A DNA stretch of 64,000 nt, taken from positions 1 through 64,000 of the forward strand of contig CAJNOJ010000073.1 in the NCBI GenBank assembly GCA_905250025.1. The letters run 5' to 3'. Shown here one piece after another: positions 21,153 through 32,820 of this stretch (the stretch's first letter is position 1; each line of letters begins with the position of its first letter). Made by a program: the position numbers and the translations under genes. The notes beneath the pieces were generated by a model. That model worked only from the letters and a program-made list of their open reading frames with translations, was not told the DNA's origin and made no database searches. The DNA is from Adineta ricciae. Lineage: Eukaryota > Rotifera > Eurotatoria > Adinetida > Adinetidae.

Positions 21153-22133
21153 CTACTCAGTTTGTGCTAATGATTCCTTTTCTTCTTTATCGAAAAAGTC
21201 CGTTACAGATTTGCAGAATTTTGCCATTGGATGTTCAGCTGGTAGTTCTAAAAGTGCTAGTCGACAGAATCGTCGATAGAGTTCTCGGCGGATCATTACC
21301 ATTCGTTGCAGAGCATCGCGGTCAACAGGTTTGATACCTTCTTCGGATTCATATCCTTCAAGGAGCCATGCCGTGTACAATTGTGGGTTAGCTTGCGGCA
21401 CTGGAGATCGATCAATCGGTGAGCCACCCCGCTCCAATGAAACGACGCCCCAGATAGGTGCAGACAAATCATAAAGAAACCACGACTGTTGTAATTGATC
21501 CCAATCGAACATGCACGGCATCATGACAGCAGGATCCCAAAAATAATTACTTGGATTGACATCACCGTGTATAATTCCAAAATGTGTCGGATCCGTTACG
21601 GTTGCTTTGTCACGTTCATCTACTTCTACACCGGCAAGGACTCCATCATGAAGTGTTGTCCAATGACGTGCTCGAGCAGCAAGGTCTGGCTGTTCTTGAA
21701 CGAAACAACGTGTCAGCTTATGTAAACGAGCAAACCAATGACCAAGACCGATAACTATATCTTTATTTGTCATCCATGTCCAGTCCGTATAAACAACAGG
21801 TTCTCCGGTTGCATATGTGAAAAGACAAAGAATTAAAGATTCGAAATGAACGACGCTTTTCGACGTAATAGAACTTGGAATGGCTCGACATACTGGCAGT
21901 TGGTTTTTATGTAAATAATCAAGTAGAGCTACTTCCAATTCGGTGCTGTCCAATCGTTTATTGTTTGGATCAGGTGTAACACGTAGAATAAAACGTTCGG
22001 AATCATTCTTATTGGCGATAAAAGTGTGATTTTGTGCAGATTTGAGGCATTCACCAACCTCTACATCCCAATGGTCACGAGCTAGTTGACGAACGCGCTC
22101 AGTATCGATTGAAATAGTTTCGAAAAGTGGCAT
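21153..22133 (-). CDS. APH-fold small-molecule kinase (copy A')
   Basis: Same length (326) and start as 5462-6442. The HGDVNPSN catalytic loop and FDWD metal motif are unchanged. Substitutions are scattered (for example WGVEIGE to WDVEVGE near residue 22) with no indel, consistent with purifying selection on an allele or recent duplicate. It is convergent with the remnant gene on its left. Substrate unknown. Confidence 0.8.
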   Translation of the reverse strand: MPLFETISIDTERVRQLARDHWDVEVGECLKSAQNHTFIANKNDSERFILRVTPDPNNKRLDSTELEVALLDYLHKNQLPVCRAIPSSITSKSVVHFESLILCLFTYATGEPVVYTDWTWMTNKDIVIGLGHWFARLHKLTRCFVQEQPDLAARARHWTTLHDGVLAGVEVDERDKATVTDPTHFGIIHGDVNPSNYFWDPAVMMPCMFDWDQLQQSWFLYDLSAPIWGVVSLERGGSPIDRSPVPQANPQLYTAWLLEGYESEEGIKPVDRDALQRMVMIRRELYRRFCRLALLELPAEHPMAKFCKSVTDFFDKEEKESLAQTE

Positions 22134-24834
22134 GTCTTATCTAAAAAAAAGCCTTGAATCAAACGTACTGAGCAGAAATAATCGACATCCAGAACTTATA
22201 CCCAATTCTTGCGAAATATTTCAATTTCTTGCGCAAAGATATGCATGACATTTAAAGAAAAGTAGAACAAAAAAAGACGCGAAGGTATAAGTTTATCAGA
22301 CATTTAGATCTTACTTAGTCCTCCATCATCATATACGTCACTCACACAGCCTATAAATCCACAAAGGAAAATAGATGATTGATATTTATTTTATAGCTTC
22401 ACTTAAATAACGACGCGTTTTATCACTATCAAGGCTACGATAGAATGAGAAAACGAAATAAATTCTGAGGATAAAGAAAATACCTGACGATAAAAACGCA
22501 AATACCAATGAAAATTCATCAGCAGATTTTATTGTGCGAACAAGTAAATTTTCTGTGATGGAACAATTGTTTCATTTTGACTCAATGTAAATGTTTCTAA
22601 AAATCAGGTAAATATATTCACACGTAGCTATAAGCAATATAGGCTAATCAGATTATACATATTTCTAATTACACCATCTAGGACTCAGATATATCAGGTC
22701 GAAGTCTTTAAACTCAAAGATATTTCCTAGAATTCGAAAAGTAGATTTCTATTCTGGAGAGATTCTTTTATGTTTGAATTTACTCTGATAAGTTTTAGAT
22801 GAAATGAAACTCGATAAAATTTCTGTTGAACTGCATGCATTTTATCATTTTTTGACGACCCCAATTTTATTAGAAAAATATGCAGCACTTACATACTAAT
22901 CTTTAGGCATGACGAGAATTTTCGCGAGAAACTATAAAAGAGGTTCTGACTGATTTTACATCAATTGCCCTCGATTTTACCATCCATTTCAACGATCAGA
23001 TAATGCAGTGCACCGGTCATTCTTTATCTCAATACAAAAACATACAACATTGATCGCATGCATCTAAAATATCGTAGAGCTCAATACATCATTCACTGAC
23101 ATCCATACGGAATTCTGCGAACAATTATTTTCATAAATCGATGGATACGCATCCACCTGTATAACAATGAACCAATCAAAATGCCTTCTTATATTTTTAT
23201 TAGCCTTCTAATTAATTAGAAAATTCGTACTGAAAGAAAACGAAAGCAACATGCATTCAACACAAGAAAGGGCTTTATCTTAATTTTTGATTTGGGTATT
23301 GGCATGCTAGCAATTCTCAAATGATCTAGACGTTACTGTGTTTTTTAGTATTTTTCAACATTCCTACACTTTTTTGTTCTCTTCCTGTGTTCGTTTTCGC
23401 CTAATTAGAAATAATTATTACATAATTAGTATTCCTTCTCTCCCGCTCTTTTCAACTATCTTTAAATAAATCTGAAATATTGCATTATCACCGCTTTTAT
23501 TAATTATCCCCTCATTTTAGTCGTCATTATCATTTCTTTTGTCTCTGTTCAACGGAAATACACCAACGTTTTAAGAGTCTATCGTTTTTTATATTTAAAA
23601 TTGAGTTTTAAAAAATAAATTACCTTTCTTCTATCCAAAAATCAGTGAGGTTATGAATATGGAAAAATGATGCTTTCCATTCGATGAGGACAACTTGTTA
23701 GCACTTATTTAAGTCAACAGGCCTCGCATAAGTATGAGATAATTAACGCTTGAAATGCGATGATTTCGCAACGTTAAATGTCTACATAGAACTTCATATC
23801 ACTGATCACCACCTTCTAATCTATTCAGTCTAAACAATCCATATGGATTTGCTTTATATTTTTACTATAGTTATATGATTACACTCAAAGTATTAGAGAT
23901 ATTAAGCAAGCATGCACAAATCGAAGAGAACAAAAAGAGATGAGATATAATGCCACTCATGAGTTAGAGTCAGAGTACAAATATAGGATACAGACGGTAT
24001 TAGAGGGTATTCGACTGCTTTTTCAGTCAAACTAGATCCCTACCGACACCTATCCCTTATCTTCATCGAGAAAGGTCTCTACTGGTATCCACGCCTCACG
24101 CTTAAAATGATAAATGCTAGAACTTTAAAGATCTTACTAACAATTTTAATACTTCAGAGCCTCAATATCCCCTGTATTTTCTATATCGTCTTCCCTCTTT
24201 TTGTATCCCTATACCGCTCAAGAATTCTGTTTGAATTAAAGCTCCTTTTTTCTCAAAATTCAGTTTGAAATACAATAGACCACTGCATGCTTTTAAACTA
24301 ATGGCGTTGAAAAAATACTTTCATGCCATCTTATTGCAACAGAACGGAGCGTATTTTTCGTTGTTTTTAGTAATCGATAAGAATACACTTTCTTACTTCA
24401 TATATTCGTACTCATTTAATCTCTTTGTTGGTTGATGTAAGATATTTTGGACACGGATTAGACCTTTTCTTGAACAGATTCGGGTGAGGGTGTATTCCAA
24501 CCCTGATCACATTCGTTCCAGGCGAGACTCGATGAGTTCTATCGATTCCAACCATTAAAAAACATTTCACCCATTCACACCCTAAGGGTGAGGGTGGGTG
24601 AAATTTTTTTATGATTGGAATCTACAGAGCTCACTGAGTTCCACATGGAAAGAATGTGATCAGAATTGGAATACACTCGTGTGGGAATCCATGTCCAAAA
24701 TATCTTATATGATGGTTGGCAATTTCCTTTTTTCCAACTTGTAGCAACTTGGTTTTTTCCTGCATGAGATCAGAAGGCTGAAGAAGAGTTGTAACATTTA
24801 CAAACATTCATTTCTTTGCTGCACTTTCTAAGCA
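22134..24834. other. Long AT-rich spacer (copy A')
   Basis: Aligns with 6443-8690 of block A and rejoins it near 24600 (block A 9880). The helicase remnant and long telomere-like tract of A are absent. The only structured item is the palindrome at 24491-24675. No gene is supported. Confidence 0.5.
24491..24675. repeat. Imperfect palindrome of about 92-bp arms with a telomere-like centre
   Basis: The left arm (TGTATTCCAACCCTGATCAC...) is the reverse complement of the right arm (...GTGATCAGAATTGGAATACA) with scattered mismatches. The centre is CACCCTAAGGGTGAGGGTGGGTG. The G-rich strands point outward from the centre, the opposite of a telomere-telomere fusion. It could be a foldback or MITE-like element; no clear target duplication was found. 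Confidence 0.7.
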
Positions 24835-25197
24835 ATGTCACAAGATACTTGTACATTCAGCTATATCTCTATAAGAGATTGTCAACCGAAAATCGCTACA
24901 GGTATAGAACGAGCATGGCTAGATCTCAAGCTCGAATTTAGTCGACAAGGTGAAGGATTAGCAGGTGCGAAATATTATAAAACCGTCAGTCTTCAAGGAC
25001 CTCAATTATTTGCAGTGAAATTTGATCAAACTGTTTGGTATCATGATAACAATGAGTGGCATAGATATATTACAGCCACGGATATCAAGTATGGTGTATC
25101 ATATGTACCAGAGTTAAATCCGAGACGTGATACATTCGCTTCGACAACGACAGATGGAGATGATGAACCTGAATACGGTGTACAAAATGAAGACTAA
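24835..25197 (+). CDS. Small conserved protein of unknown function (copy A')
   Basis: 120 residues, same length as 10278-10640. The block FAVKFDQTVWYHDNNEWHRY and the acidic tail are conserved; differences cluster near residues 11-35. It ends 13 bases before the stop of the facing ART-TPR gene, as in copy A. Family not recognised. Confidence 0.7.
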   Translation: MSQDTCTFSYISIRDCQPKIATGIERAWLDLKLEFSRQGEGLAGAKYYKTVSLQGPQLFAVKFDQTVWYHDNNEWHRYITATDIKYGVSYVPELNPRRDTFASTTTDGDDEPEYGVQNED

Positions 25198-25210
25198 ACG
25201 TTTTCCTTTA

Positions 25211-28200
25211 TTAATAGTTTAATTCAACAAAAGGAAGAACTTCGATTTTGATTTCATTTGTCATAAGGTTAACAACAAACTGAAACTGATCTTGATATTT
25301 CGCGTAAATATCCAATGCTTTTCGTCTTATTTCCTTTGCTAGATTTTCCCCGTTCATTGATATATAAACCTTTGATAAACAATTATAACAAATAAAGAGC
25401 ATCCCCGCATATCGTCGACAAACATTTACATCTAATTGAAATGTTTCATCCGTGTAAAAGCTATTCCTTTGCTTCTCGTATATATCAATCGCTTGTTGAT
25501 AATATTCCAATGCTTGTTGAGGATTATCTACAGAACAAGACGATGCGATTTTCATATAACATCTCGTTAATTGTTCATCATCGCGTGCATGGTTTTCCAA
25601 AAGAAACGGTGACAGCTCTTCGCGATAAACTTGTTCTGCTTTGTGAGGTCGATTTTCATCGAGATAAGTTTTCGCTTTGTGTCTATAATTACAGATTTGC
25701 TGATGTAGATACATCAGCCGAGATGAATTCGATGATTTTAATTGAGTAAGTGCATCATCAAGACTCGACAGATACGGTAAGTAATCAAGGCGGTTTTTTT
25801 GTATAAAATCGCTAAGTTCAGTATAGATTTCTTTCTTTTTTTCCGGATGAACTGTCGCGTAGTGTTCACATTGTGTGAAAATCGTATTAATTTGTGTCTG
25901 AACATTTCCCACTTGATTTTTAATCAAAAAGTTAACCTTTTCTTGATAAACGAGCATTATTTGATGGAACTCATCGTTTTTTAAGTATTGAATCGAACTT
26001 ATTTCGTCATAGATTGGCATCAATTTGGAAGCAAAATCATACTCATAGTAAGTCATGTGAAAATTTAGCCGATAGTTTTCCAAGCAGTAAATCATTCTAT
26101 AATACAAATCGATGGCCGCATCGTATTTCTTTTCGAGAAGGTATTCGGAAATAATGCGATGTTTCCAAAAGTAGAAGATAAACTCAATTTTGTCAACTTC
26201 GATGAACTGACCTGTGGTTGGATGTTGATTCAAGAAAACCAACAAATGTTCGTAAACATCGATTGATTCGTCGAATAGTTTTTTCTTTACAAACTCACCT
26301 GCAATAAGGTGATACAAATCGATGATTTTCATCATATCCGTTGAATACTTGAATAGTAAACTGAACAGCTGTTGATAGATTTTAATTCCGAGATGTAAAA
26401 GATTCGCATTGATGCATATATCAACAAAATGTGGTCGATAATGATCGAGTACCATCGTCATTTGCGGTGTTATCGAGCCTATGGATTTTAGAGTTAAATC
26501 AAGAAAAGCATCGTAAGAATTCAAAATCGATTTGTATGCGTCGAATTTATTTATTANGTCACGCATTTCGCAATCAACCATTTCTTTGTACATTTCCCAT
26601 GCTTGGTCAGGTTCGCCTTTGCACTGGTAGATGCGTGCAATATTTATCGAGGAAATGTTCCGATAATTATCATACATAGCGAATTTATCGATAGGAATGC
26701 AAGGTCCATGATAGCTGTTATTAGCAATCTTTTCGTCTGTTACTTTGGAGATATGGTACGCTTGTTTATAGTACTTCAATGCTTCGACATATCTTTTTTG
26801 CTTGAAGTAAACACCGCCTATACAATTGAGTGTGGTGATTTTCCATTCAGCATTCGATTGATCGCCGTTCGACAGAGCTTCCAATGCAAATTTGATCGCG
26901 AGATCGAACTGTTCTCTCTTGAGTGCAATCCAAGCCTGACCTGTTAAACATGAGGAGAGATACATTGAATTGAATTCGTTAGTTAAAGTTCTGTAAAATG
27001 ACTCGGCTTTGGACCGTGGAGAACGCATCGCTAATGAACGATCGATGAGTAAATTTCCGATTCGGATAATTTTTCCTTCGATTGTCTCCGTTGATTTTAA
27101 AATTTGATAATCCTTCATAATCGGAATAGTCGAATCATTTTCATTGATTAACGTCAGTTTTACCAACGTGACCTTCGTGTTCATTGCCACATAATCCTCT
27201 TGTATCTCATCAACACGTAGAAACGATCCAATCATGCATAAAACTTCGCATTCATCTCTGTATTTTAATTCCCCTTCATCCCTTTCGAAACTTATGTTCG
27301 CATATGGTTTTCGTTCGATTGACATCTGATGATTAATGTTGATTGTGATTTCGAACAGAATAGATGTCATCGTCGAACTAATAACTTCAGTTTTGCTCTT
27401 CGAATCTATTGCACCTGCGTAAACTAATGCAACTTCTAACGTCTGACTTGTGGAAAACAAAGTATTGATCGAGAGAATCGTGCTGGGACTCAAGTCTTTC
27501 TTCATGTTAACAAAATCATTCTTAGCCAGTTTTATACCTCGATACACAATAAATGACGAATTATCGAGATAAACATCTTCGGTGTAATTTTGATAGATTT
27601 CATGCAGTTGTTTACATATGTCCAGAATAAAGAAACGAATAGCGAGGATTCCTCGAAGGTTTTCCTGACGCATAACTCGATTTAGTAAACGGTAGATAAA
27701 TGAGTTTCGCTTGTACCATTGAACAGCAAATTGTGCTTCATACGTGCGTTCGAATTCATCGATATGTGTCAACATAGTTTCGTTTGCTCGATAGTAGATG
27801 CGGCACTGCTCGATAAATTTCGATTTTTCTCGTTCGTAATCCAGTTGGGGTAGGTCAAATAATAAATCAACAAATAATGGATGCCAAAAATCAACGAAAT
27901 AAGCGAAGTTATTCAGGCCATTAAATGAACGATCTTCTTCGTATTTTCGTTTGAAAATCGTCATTGGTAAGCATGCATTTTGAATACCATCATATATTTC
28001 AGTACATAAATCATTGGTTAGTTGCTTTAGATCTTTGTATACACCAACTATTTTAGGATAGCTGTCGTGGAATTGCTTTTGATTAGAATTGTCTTGGTAA
28101 ATATAAACTGAATGTAGTGTAGGTCGATCGTGAACGGTGAGTAGAACATTTTGAGCATGTTTCTTCGGAAGAATGAGAAAGATTTTATAGTTTCGAGATG

Positions 28201-28429
28201 ATGAAGTAATATATTCTTGGCATTCTTTTGGTGAATTGAAGTATTTCTTCAGTAGGTCAGCACTGTTTTCAATTTGAGATTCGATTGATTCCAAACTGAC
28301 AGTGTTGGGTAAGAGAAAATCTTTTAATAACCAAACGACGATGAAACTTTCGTCAATAGTTAACGAGTTTGACGAACTTTCATCGACTGACTGTAGACTA
28401 TTGAAGACACCATTTTCAACAGGATCCAT
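25211..28429 (-). CDS. Giant ART-TPR protein, intact 5' end, internal assembly gap (copy A')
   Basis: The true start is the ATG at 28427-28429; a GTG 30 bases upstream in frame is not used as evidence. Residues 1-140 form an N-terminal module ending in a beta-alpha-beta pattern (YKIFLILPKKHAQNVLLTVH, 81-100, then LHSVYIY). The ART core follows with Arg297 in IVYRGIK, S326-T-S328 and E393-C-E395. The TPR-like array then begins. At the N (26557) the sequence jumps from the equivalent of block A 11999 to 13282, so about 1.28 kb of TPR coding sequence is missing. The frame is kept only because the N stands in for one base. The full protein would be about 1,500 residues. Function is inferred as TPR-guided ADP-ribosylation. 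Confidence 0.8.
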   Translation of the reverse strand: MDPVENGVFNSLQSVDESSSNSLTIDESFIVVWLLKDFLLPNTVSLESIESQIENSADLLKKYFNSPKECQEYITSSSRNYKIFLILPKKHAQNVLLTVHDRPTLHSVYIYQDNSNQKQFHDSYPKIVGVYKDLKQLTNDLCTEIYDGIQNACLPMTIFKRKYEEDRSFNGLNNFAYFVDFWHPLFVDLLFDLPQLDYEREKSKFIEQCRIYYRANETMLTHIDEFERTYEAQFAVQWYKRNSFIYRLLNRVMRQENLRGILAIRFFILDICKQLHEIYQNYTEDVYLDNSSFIVYRGIKLAKNDFVNMKKDLSPSTILSINTLFSTSQTLEVALVYAGAIDSKSKTEVISSTMTSILFEITININHQMSIERKPYANISFERDEGELKYRDECEVLCMIGSFLRVDEIQEDYVAMNTKVTLVKLTLINENDSTIPIMKDYQILKSTETIEGKIIRIGNLLIDRSLAMRSPRSKAESFYRTLTNEFNSMYLSSCLTGQAWIALKREQFDLAIKFALEALSNGDQSNAEWKITTLNCIGGVYFKQKRYVEALKYYKQAYHISKVTDEKIANNSYHGPCIPIDKFAMYDNYRNISSINIARIYQCKGEPDQAWEMYKEMVDCEMRDXINKFDAYKSILNSYDAFLDLTLKSIGSITPQMTMVLDHYRPHFVDICINANLLHLGIKIYQQLFSLLFKYSTDMMKIIDLYHLIAGEFVKKKLFDESIDVYEHLLVFLNQHPTTGQFIEVDKIEFIFYFWKHRIISEYLLEKKYDAAIDLYYRMIYCLENYRLNFHMTYYEYDFASKLMPIYDEISSIQYLKNDEFHQIMLVYQEKVNFLIKNQVGNVQTQINTIFTQCEHYATVHPEKKKEIYTELSDFIQKNRLDYLPYLSSLDDALTQLKSSNSSRLMYLHQQICNYRHKAKTYLDENRPHKAEQVYREELSPFLLENHARDDEQLTRCYMKIASSCSVDNPQQALEYYQQAIDIYEKQRNSFYTDETFQLDVNVCRRYAGMLFICYNCLSKVYISMNGENLAKEIRRKALDIYAKYQDQFQFVVNLMTNEIKIEVLPFVELNY
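26557..26557. other. Single-N gap inside the giant ART-TPR gene
   Basis: Left flank matches 11990-11999 and right flank matches 13282 onward of block A. Nearly 1.3 kb is absent. The gap is a join of two contigs, not a biological deletion, as far as can be judged. Confidence 0.8.
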
Positions 28430-28593
28430 AACACTCACAGTAAGATGCAACAGTTTCACTCACTAAACATGTGACCTATGAAACTTTGTTTTCGACTCGT
28501 AAAGTAAAAAAGGAAGTAACAGAACAGCGATTTTTTCTCTCTTAAGTTGGTCTGTCATCGAGACTGGCAACGGAAAAAACCAACATAAGACTC

Positions 28594-29125
28594 TTGTTTT
28601 GGACGCTTCCGAAGAAGCTGGAAAAATTACACCAGTCACAACGACCGATGTGGCATTGGTAGTAGTTTGCAACTAGCAATCACCTCTCCTATCACAACAA
28701 CGCTCATCGGATGAGGTACCACCACTGCGCAAGAATATCGATTCCACACTCTCCCTTCTCTTTTTATACCAACGACAAATGCAAAACAAAGTCGCTGATT
28801 GTCAGACCAACACAGATCATGACTCAGCAAGTCTTACGAAAGTGCATGTGCGAAACGCGAGTATTGAGCAACATGTACAACATAGTATCAGAAAATGACG
28901 ACAGACAGTGCGGCTGTGACGTAAAGGAGAAGCAGAAAGAGAAAAGAAAAGGTAATTGCGCCATGTGCATTGCGAAACAACACAAGAAGTGGAGATGAAG
29001 AATGAGTATCGATCGAGCCGCGCTTGTGGATAAAACCCAACGTTCACTTTCCTCATGAGCCATAAGCATTAGGATGCGATTCATTCGCATATCCATGAGC
29101 AAATCGACACTCGGTTACTTTTTTT
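28594..29125. repeat. Boundary cassette, copy 1
   Basis: About 530 bp found four times (also 32821-33339, 37074-37607, and partly 38755-38968). It starts TTGTTTTGGACGCTTCCGAAG and ends CTCGGTTACTTTTTT. Copy 1 and copy 3 are nearly identical; copy 2 matches copy 4. A plus-strand frame rich in Glu/Gln/Ser is open in copy 2 but has TAG here. It could be a decayed exon or the transporter's upstream region. The next 319 bp to 29444 hold no gene. Confidence 0.7.
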
Positions 29126-29444
29126 TAACTTTCATTTGCACAGTATTTCATCGACTCCAACTAGCTTTGCCATTCTGAAATACTTGCCAATATAACGACA
29201 AGTGGTCACATCTTATTTTGTTATTAGTCAAGGGCGTTGTGTCCTTGTCTTTAGAGTTAGATTTACACAATGTTTACACAAGATCTTCAAAACATATCGA
29301 CAGTTAACGACAGCTATAGATCGATTTGTCTATTCTGTTTTCCTTCGTGAGTACAGATTGCCAATGGAAAGTCGATAGTGACGATAGAATTGTTTTATTT
29401 TACTGACTTAATATAGTCAAATAGAATTGTGTAGATATCTAGTA

Positions 29445-30878
29445 ATGGTAACACGAACATCATCAAATGTATCTGTTTCTCTATATGGATCCTCGGCAGT
29501 ATCGATTTATCCTGTATACCGCCATCGTTTTTATGTTCTCTTCGTTTTTATGTTTCTTGCTTTCAATCAATGTCTTTTTTGGTTAACGTTTTCACCGGTT
29601 TCACAAAGTGCTCAAACGTATTATCATATCAGCGAGAGTACAGTGAATCTTCTGCTCAATTGGGGACCAATTATTTTTATTCCTTGCTTACCATTAGCTT
29701 ACCTCTTATTGAACAAACCGCATGGTCTTCGCAAGATCATTCTCTTACTTGCAATAATTTGTTTTATTGCTGCTTCACTTCGAGTTTTACCCGTTATTTT
29801 TCTTTCACCATCAAATCCTTCGTTCACATCCATATCTCTTCTTTTTGTTCATCTCGGTCAAATTTTAAATGCCGCTTGTGGCCCATTAGTCATGGCTCCT
29901 GTTTCACAGCTGTCATGCTTGTGGTTTGGGCCGAATGAACGAACACGTGCAACTACCTTAGCGATTATGGCTGCTGCTTTTGGCTCTACATTTGGTTTTC
30001 TTGCTCATCCCTGGATCGTGACAACATCGGATCAGATTCCACAATTACTTTATCTGCATTTTATTCTTGCTTTGGTTGCATTACTGATGACACTTGGTTA
30101 CTTTCCGTCACATCCTCCGCATGCACCATCTGCTGCTGCTCAGTCTTTAATGGACACGTCGATGAATGAAAACAACGATAATTCTCTACGAAATTATATG
30201 AATGATATTTTTCGATGCTTTTCAATACCATCATTCAAACTACTGTGCTCTGTAGGTGGAATCTCTGGTGGTGTGTTCGCCGCTTGGACTGGACTATTTG
30301 CGAACATTTTAGCGCCGGAAAAGTTCACTGAACAACAGTCAGGTAGAACACAATGTCATGAAATTTCATTCTTAGCAATTTTCGATTTAGGTTGGTTTGG
30401 TTTTAGCTGTTCATTGGCAACGATTACCGGTGGTTTGATCACAAGTACGATCGCTGATACACCTTATTTTCGTCGTTCTTTCAAGTCTATTATATTTATA
30501 ATGTTGGTTGGTTGTTTCTTCTCTGTTCTATGGTTTCAACTTTCTATTCGCACAATATTCAATGATGAACCGATTTTCAAACCAACTGTGACAAGCATTG
30601 CTCTGTCCGTGACACTCGCTGGACTTTTCCAGGGTTCAGCGTTACCATTAGTTTATGAATCGTTGGCCGAGATCACGTTTCCACTGCCGGAATCACTTTC
30701 AGCATCAGTTCTCGTCCAGTTGAACAATGCAACAGCTTTGATACTTTTGTTTATTCCACCTAGTTTATATCAACTATTAAATTTTCTAGTTCTTCTTTCT
30801 GTTGGTGCTTGCACTGTGATGATGATGTATGTAAATATCGATTATAAACGACGAAATATCGATGAAAGAAAACAATAA
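29445..30878 (+). CDS. SLC49A4/DIRC2-like MFS transporter, copy 1
   Basis: 461 residues from two exons, 29445-30342 and 30391-30878, split by a 48-nt GT..AG intron that is in frame and open here. About 12 hydrophobic helices are visible. The N-terminal YRHRFYVLFVFMFLAFNQ and the segment GPLVMAPVSQLSCLWFGPNE after helix 4 resemble the SLC49 family (FLVCR/DIRC2). The spacing WFGPNERTRATTLA matches the conserved loop of that family. DIRC2 (SLC49A4) is a lysosomal-membrane transporter; the substrate of this homolog is unknown. The ATG at 29445 is used because it is shared with copy 2; an upstream TTG frame is not. The missing half of some MFS motifs is normal in this family. Confidence 0.8.
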   Translation: MVTRTSSNVSVSLYGSSAVSIYPVYRHRFYVLFVFMFLAFNQCLFWLTFSPVSQSAQTYYHISESTVNLLLNWGPIIFIPCLPLAYLLLNKPHGLRKIILLLAIICFIAASLRVLPVIFLSPSNPSFTSISLLFVHLGQILNAACGPLVMAPVSQLSCLWFGPNERTRATTLAIMAAAFGSTFGFLAHPWIVTTSDQIPQLLYLHFILALVALLMTLGYFPSHPPHAPSAAAQSLMDTSMNENNDNSLRNYMNDIFRCFSIPSFKLLCSVGGISGGVFAAWTGLFANILAPEKFTEQQSGRTQCHEISFLAIFDLGWFGFSCSLATITGGLITSTIADTPYFRRSFKSIIFIMLVGCFFSVLWFQLSIRTIFNDEPIFKPTVTSIALSVTLAGLFQGSALPLVYESLAEITFPLPESLSASVLVQLNNATALILLFIPPSLYQLLNFLVLLSVGACTVMMMYVNIDYKRRNIDERKQ

Positions 30879-31252
30879 AATAGTATACGAGACGTTTTGA
30901 TGATTCACACGGAAAAAAATCACTCACGACTATTTAAAATCGCAATAAGCAGATAAATATTGCAAAATGCGCAATAACATACAGTGTATGTCTGACTAAA
31001 AGAGACAGTCAATACTCAGCAAGTAGGAAATTTCTCACTGTTTGAGGTAGACGATTGTTGGGTACACTCGGAAGATCAACTAAGGCGTGCGCGAAAGAAC
31101 GATATAAAAACAGTCAGGATAACGATTGCACAGGTAACTATAGTTGTATTATACGTATACGATACATCATTAATTCGCTTATCAAATGAAAGTACAGTGC
31201 ATTTGTTTGATTTAGTTTTGTAGTCATATATACTTAATCGGTATCTTATAGT
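30879..31252. other. Spacer between transporter and Cys-rich gene, unit 1
   Basis: 374 bp, conserved in unit 2 (35080-35453). It contains the 3' end of the transporter and probable promoter of the next gene. No specific element is identified. Confidence 0.45.
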
Positions 31253-32631
31253 ATGTATACTGAAGAGAGAAAAAGAGACAAAATCCGGTAGGATTTCTTG
31301 GTTTATGATGGGTTACTTAGATAAATCTTTTCCATTCTCCTAGGAGACGACTACCATTTGCACTTCTATGCTGTTGTCTCTGTCTTCCTGGCTTAATTGC
31401 AGCCATTGTGGTGCTCAGTCTAATTCCAACGTTCCTGTCACCGCACGGTCAAGACATCGATATCGTGAATTCTTGTACAATCTCTCGTTTCACTGTGGAT
31501 TTTTTTAATATAAACGATCTGTTTGTTTTAGTTCAAGTTCCCTTGAATGTTACGTACGGTACTGATTTTAAAATTACCAATCTAGCAGTGACTCCAAGTG
31601 TGAATGCTATGGCGTCCAAAGTACGTTGCTTTGTATCTGTTGATTTCTATTCTATATGGCGTTTTCGTGTAGTTGATGGAGCAGTATCCAAGTGCAGACA
31701 TTGTTGTTATTACAACACTTTTCGTTCCATCTGCAATAACAAGTAATAGTAGAAAGCGACGACAAAGCGAGTATGTTGAGAAATCTGGTGAAGTGTTTCC
31801 AGACCTTTGCTTGTAGACCTAAGGATCAACAGTGTGCGACAAATCCTGGTAAAAGTGGTGATTATCTTTTCATTGGATTCCTTATCAAACCACGATCATC
31901 ATGTCGAACCGCTGGTTGTCAGCAGAAATTTGCTCAAGTATACGAAAAAGTGTTGGCTAGTCTACGTTCCAGTACAGCGTTGTTAGTTACTATGGCTAAC
32001 GGCTCTACTGTAACTATTCAATTAGGATTTTGCTCATTTGGACAAGTTCCTCCAGGTAAAATAATCAATGTTCGAAGCGAAAGAGGATATGCTCATTATT
32101 CAGATGAATAATCGATATAATTTTAATCATATCTGTATGTTCAGCTTCATTTGATATGTTTTTTTTGTTAAGGACAAACAGTAACGACAGCTTCTACTAG
32201 TTCCACATCAACACAAACTACTACTGTGTCAGCAACGAGCACTAGTACAAGTACAAGCACAAGCACATCAACTTCAACGACTACATCAGATCAACCGAAA
32301 AGTAGATATTTTGACTTTGTATTATAGAGCAGAAAAAAATATTACACTCAGTATCTTTTATATGACATATAATTATAGATGATTGAATGATGTTTGTTAT
32401 TTTCTAGCATGCGATGTATCCGAAGTAAAGTGTAGTAGTCCTGGTGACTGTTGTGGCAATACTGGCAATGTATACGAATGCTTAGCAGGAGGTAAATGCT
32501 GCAAATCCAATGAACAAACATGCTCAAAACCATCGGAATGTTGTAGCGGTAATTGTGTGGACAGTTCAAAGTGTTCTGCTCCTGACCCTAAACCTGAACC
32601 TGAACCTGAACCTGAACCTGAACCGCTATGA
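31253..32631 (+). CDS. Type II membrane protein with Thr/Ser stalk and Cys-rich tail, copy 1
   Basis: Six exons: 31253-31287, 31344-31620, 31673-31770, 31817-32055, 32173-32301 and 32408-32631 (333 residues). All five introns are GT..AG, and every phase closes in unit 2 as well. Order: short basic N-terminus (MYTEERKRDKIRRR), one membrane helix (about 15-42), an extracellular domain, a basic cleavage-like site RKRRQ, a Cys-containing domain, a (Ser-Thr)n mucin-like stalk, and a C-terminal tail with adjacent Cys pairs (DCC...KCC...ECC) in a cystine-knot-like spacing. It ends in a (Glu-Pro)n repeat in this copy only. The topology suggests a cell-surface or shed protein. I do not recognise the family; adhesive, structural or defence roles are all possible. 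Confidence 0.75.
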
Positions 32632-32820
32632 AGTATTACATCCGTTATTTATTGTTTCTCCTCTCGTTTTAATTGTGTTTGTTCGTTTTTTTCAATGTTT
32701 TATTCATAGTGGGTTCTGTCTCACTGTATTAAAAAAAGGAAAAAAGATTAATCTTGTTTACTACGTGAATATGAACATGAATATAATCCTGTTTGTTACT
32801 CGCATGCACATTCTGCAAAT

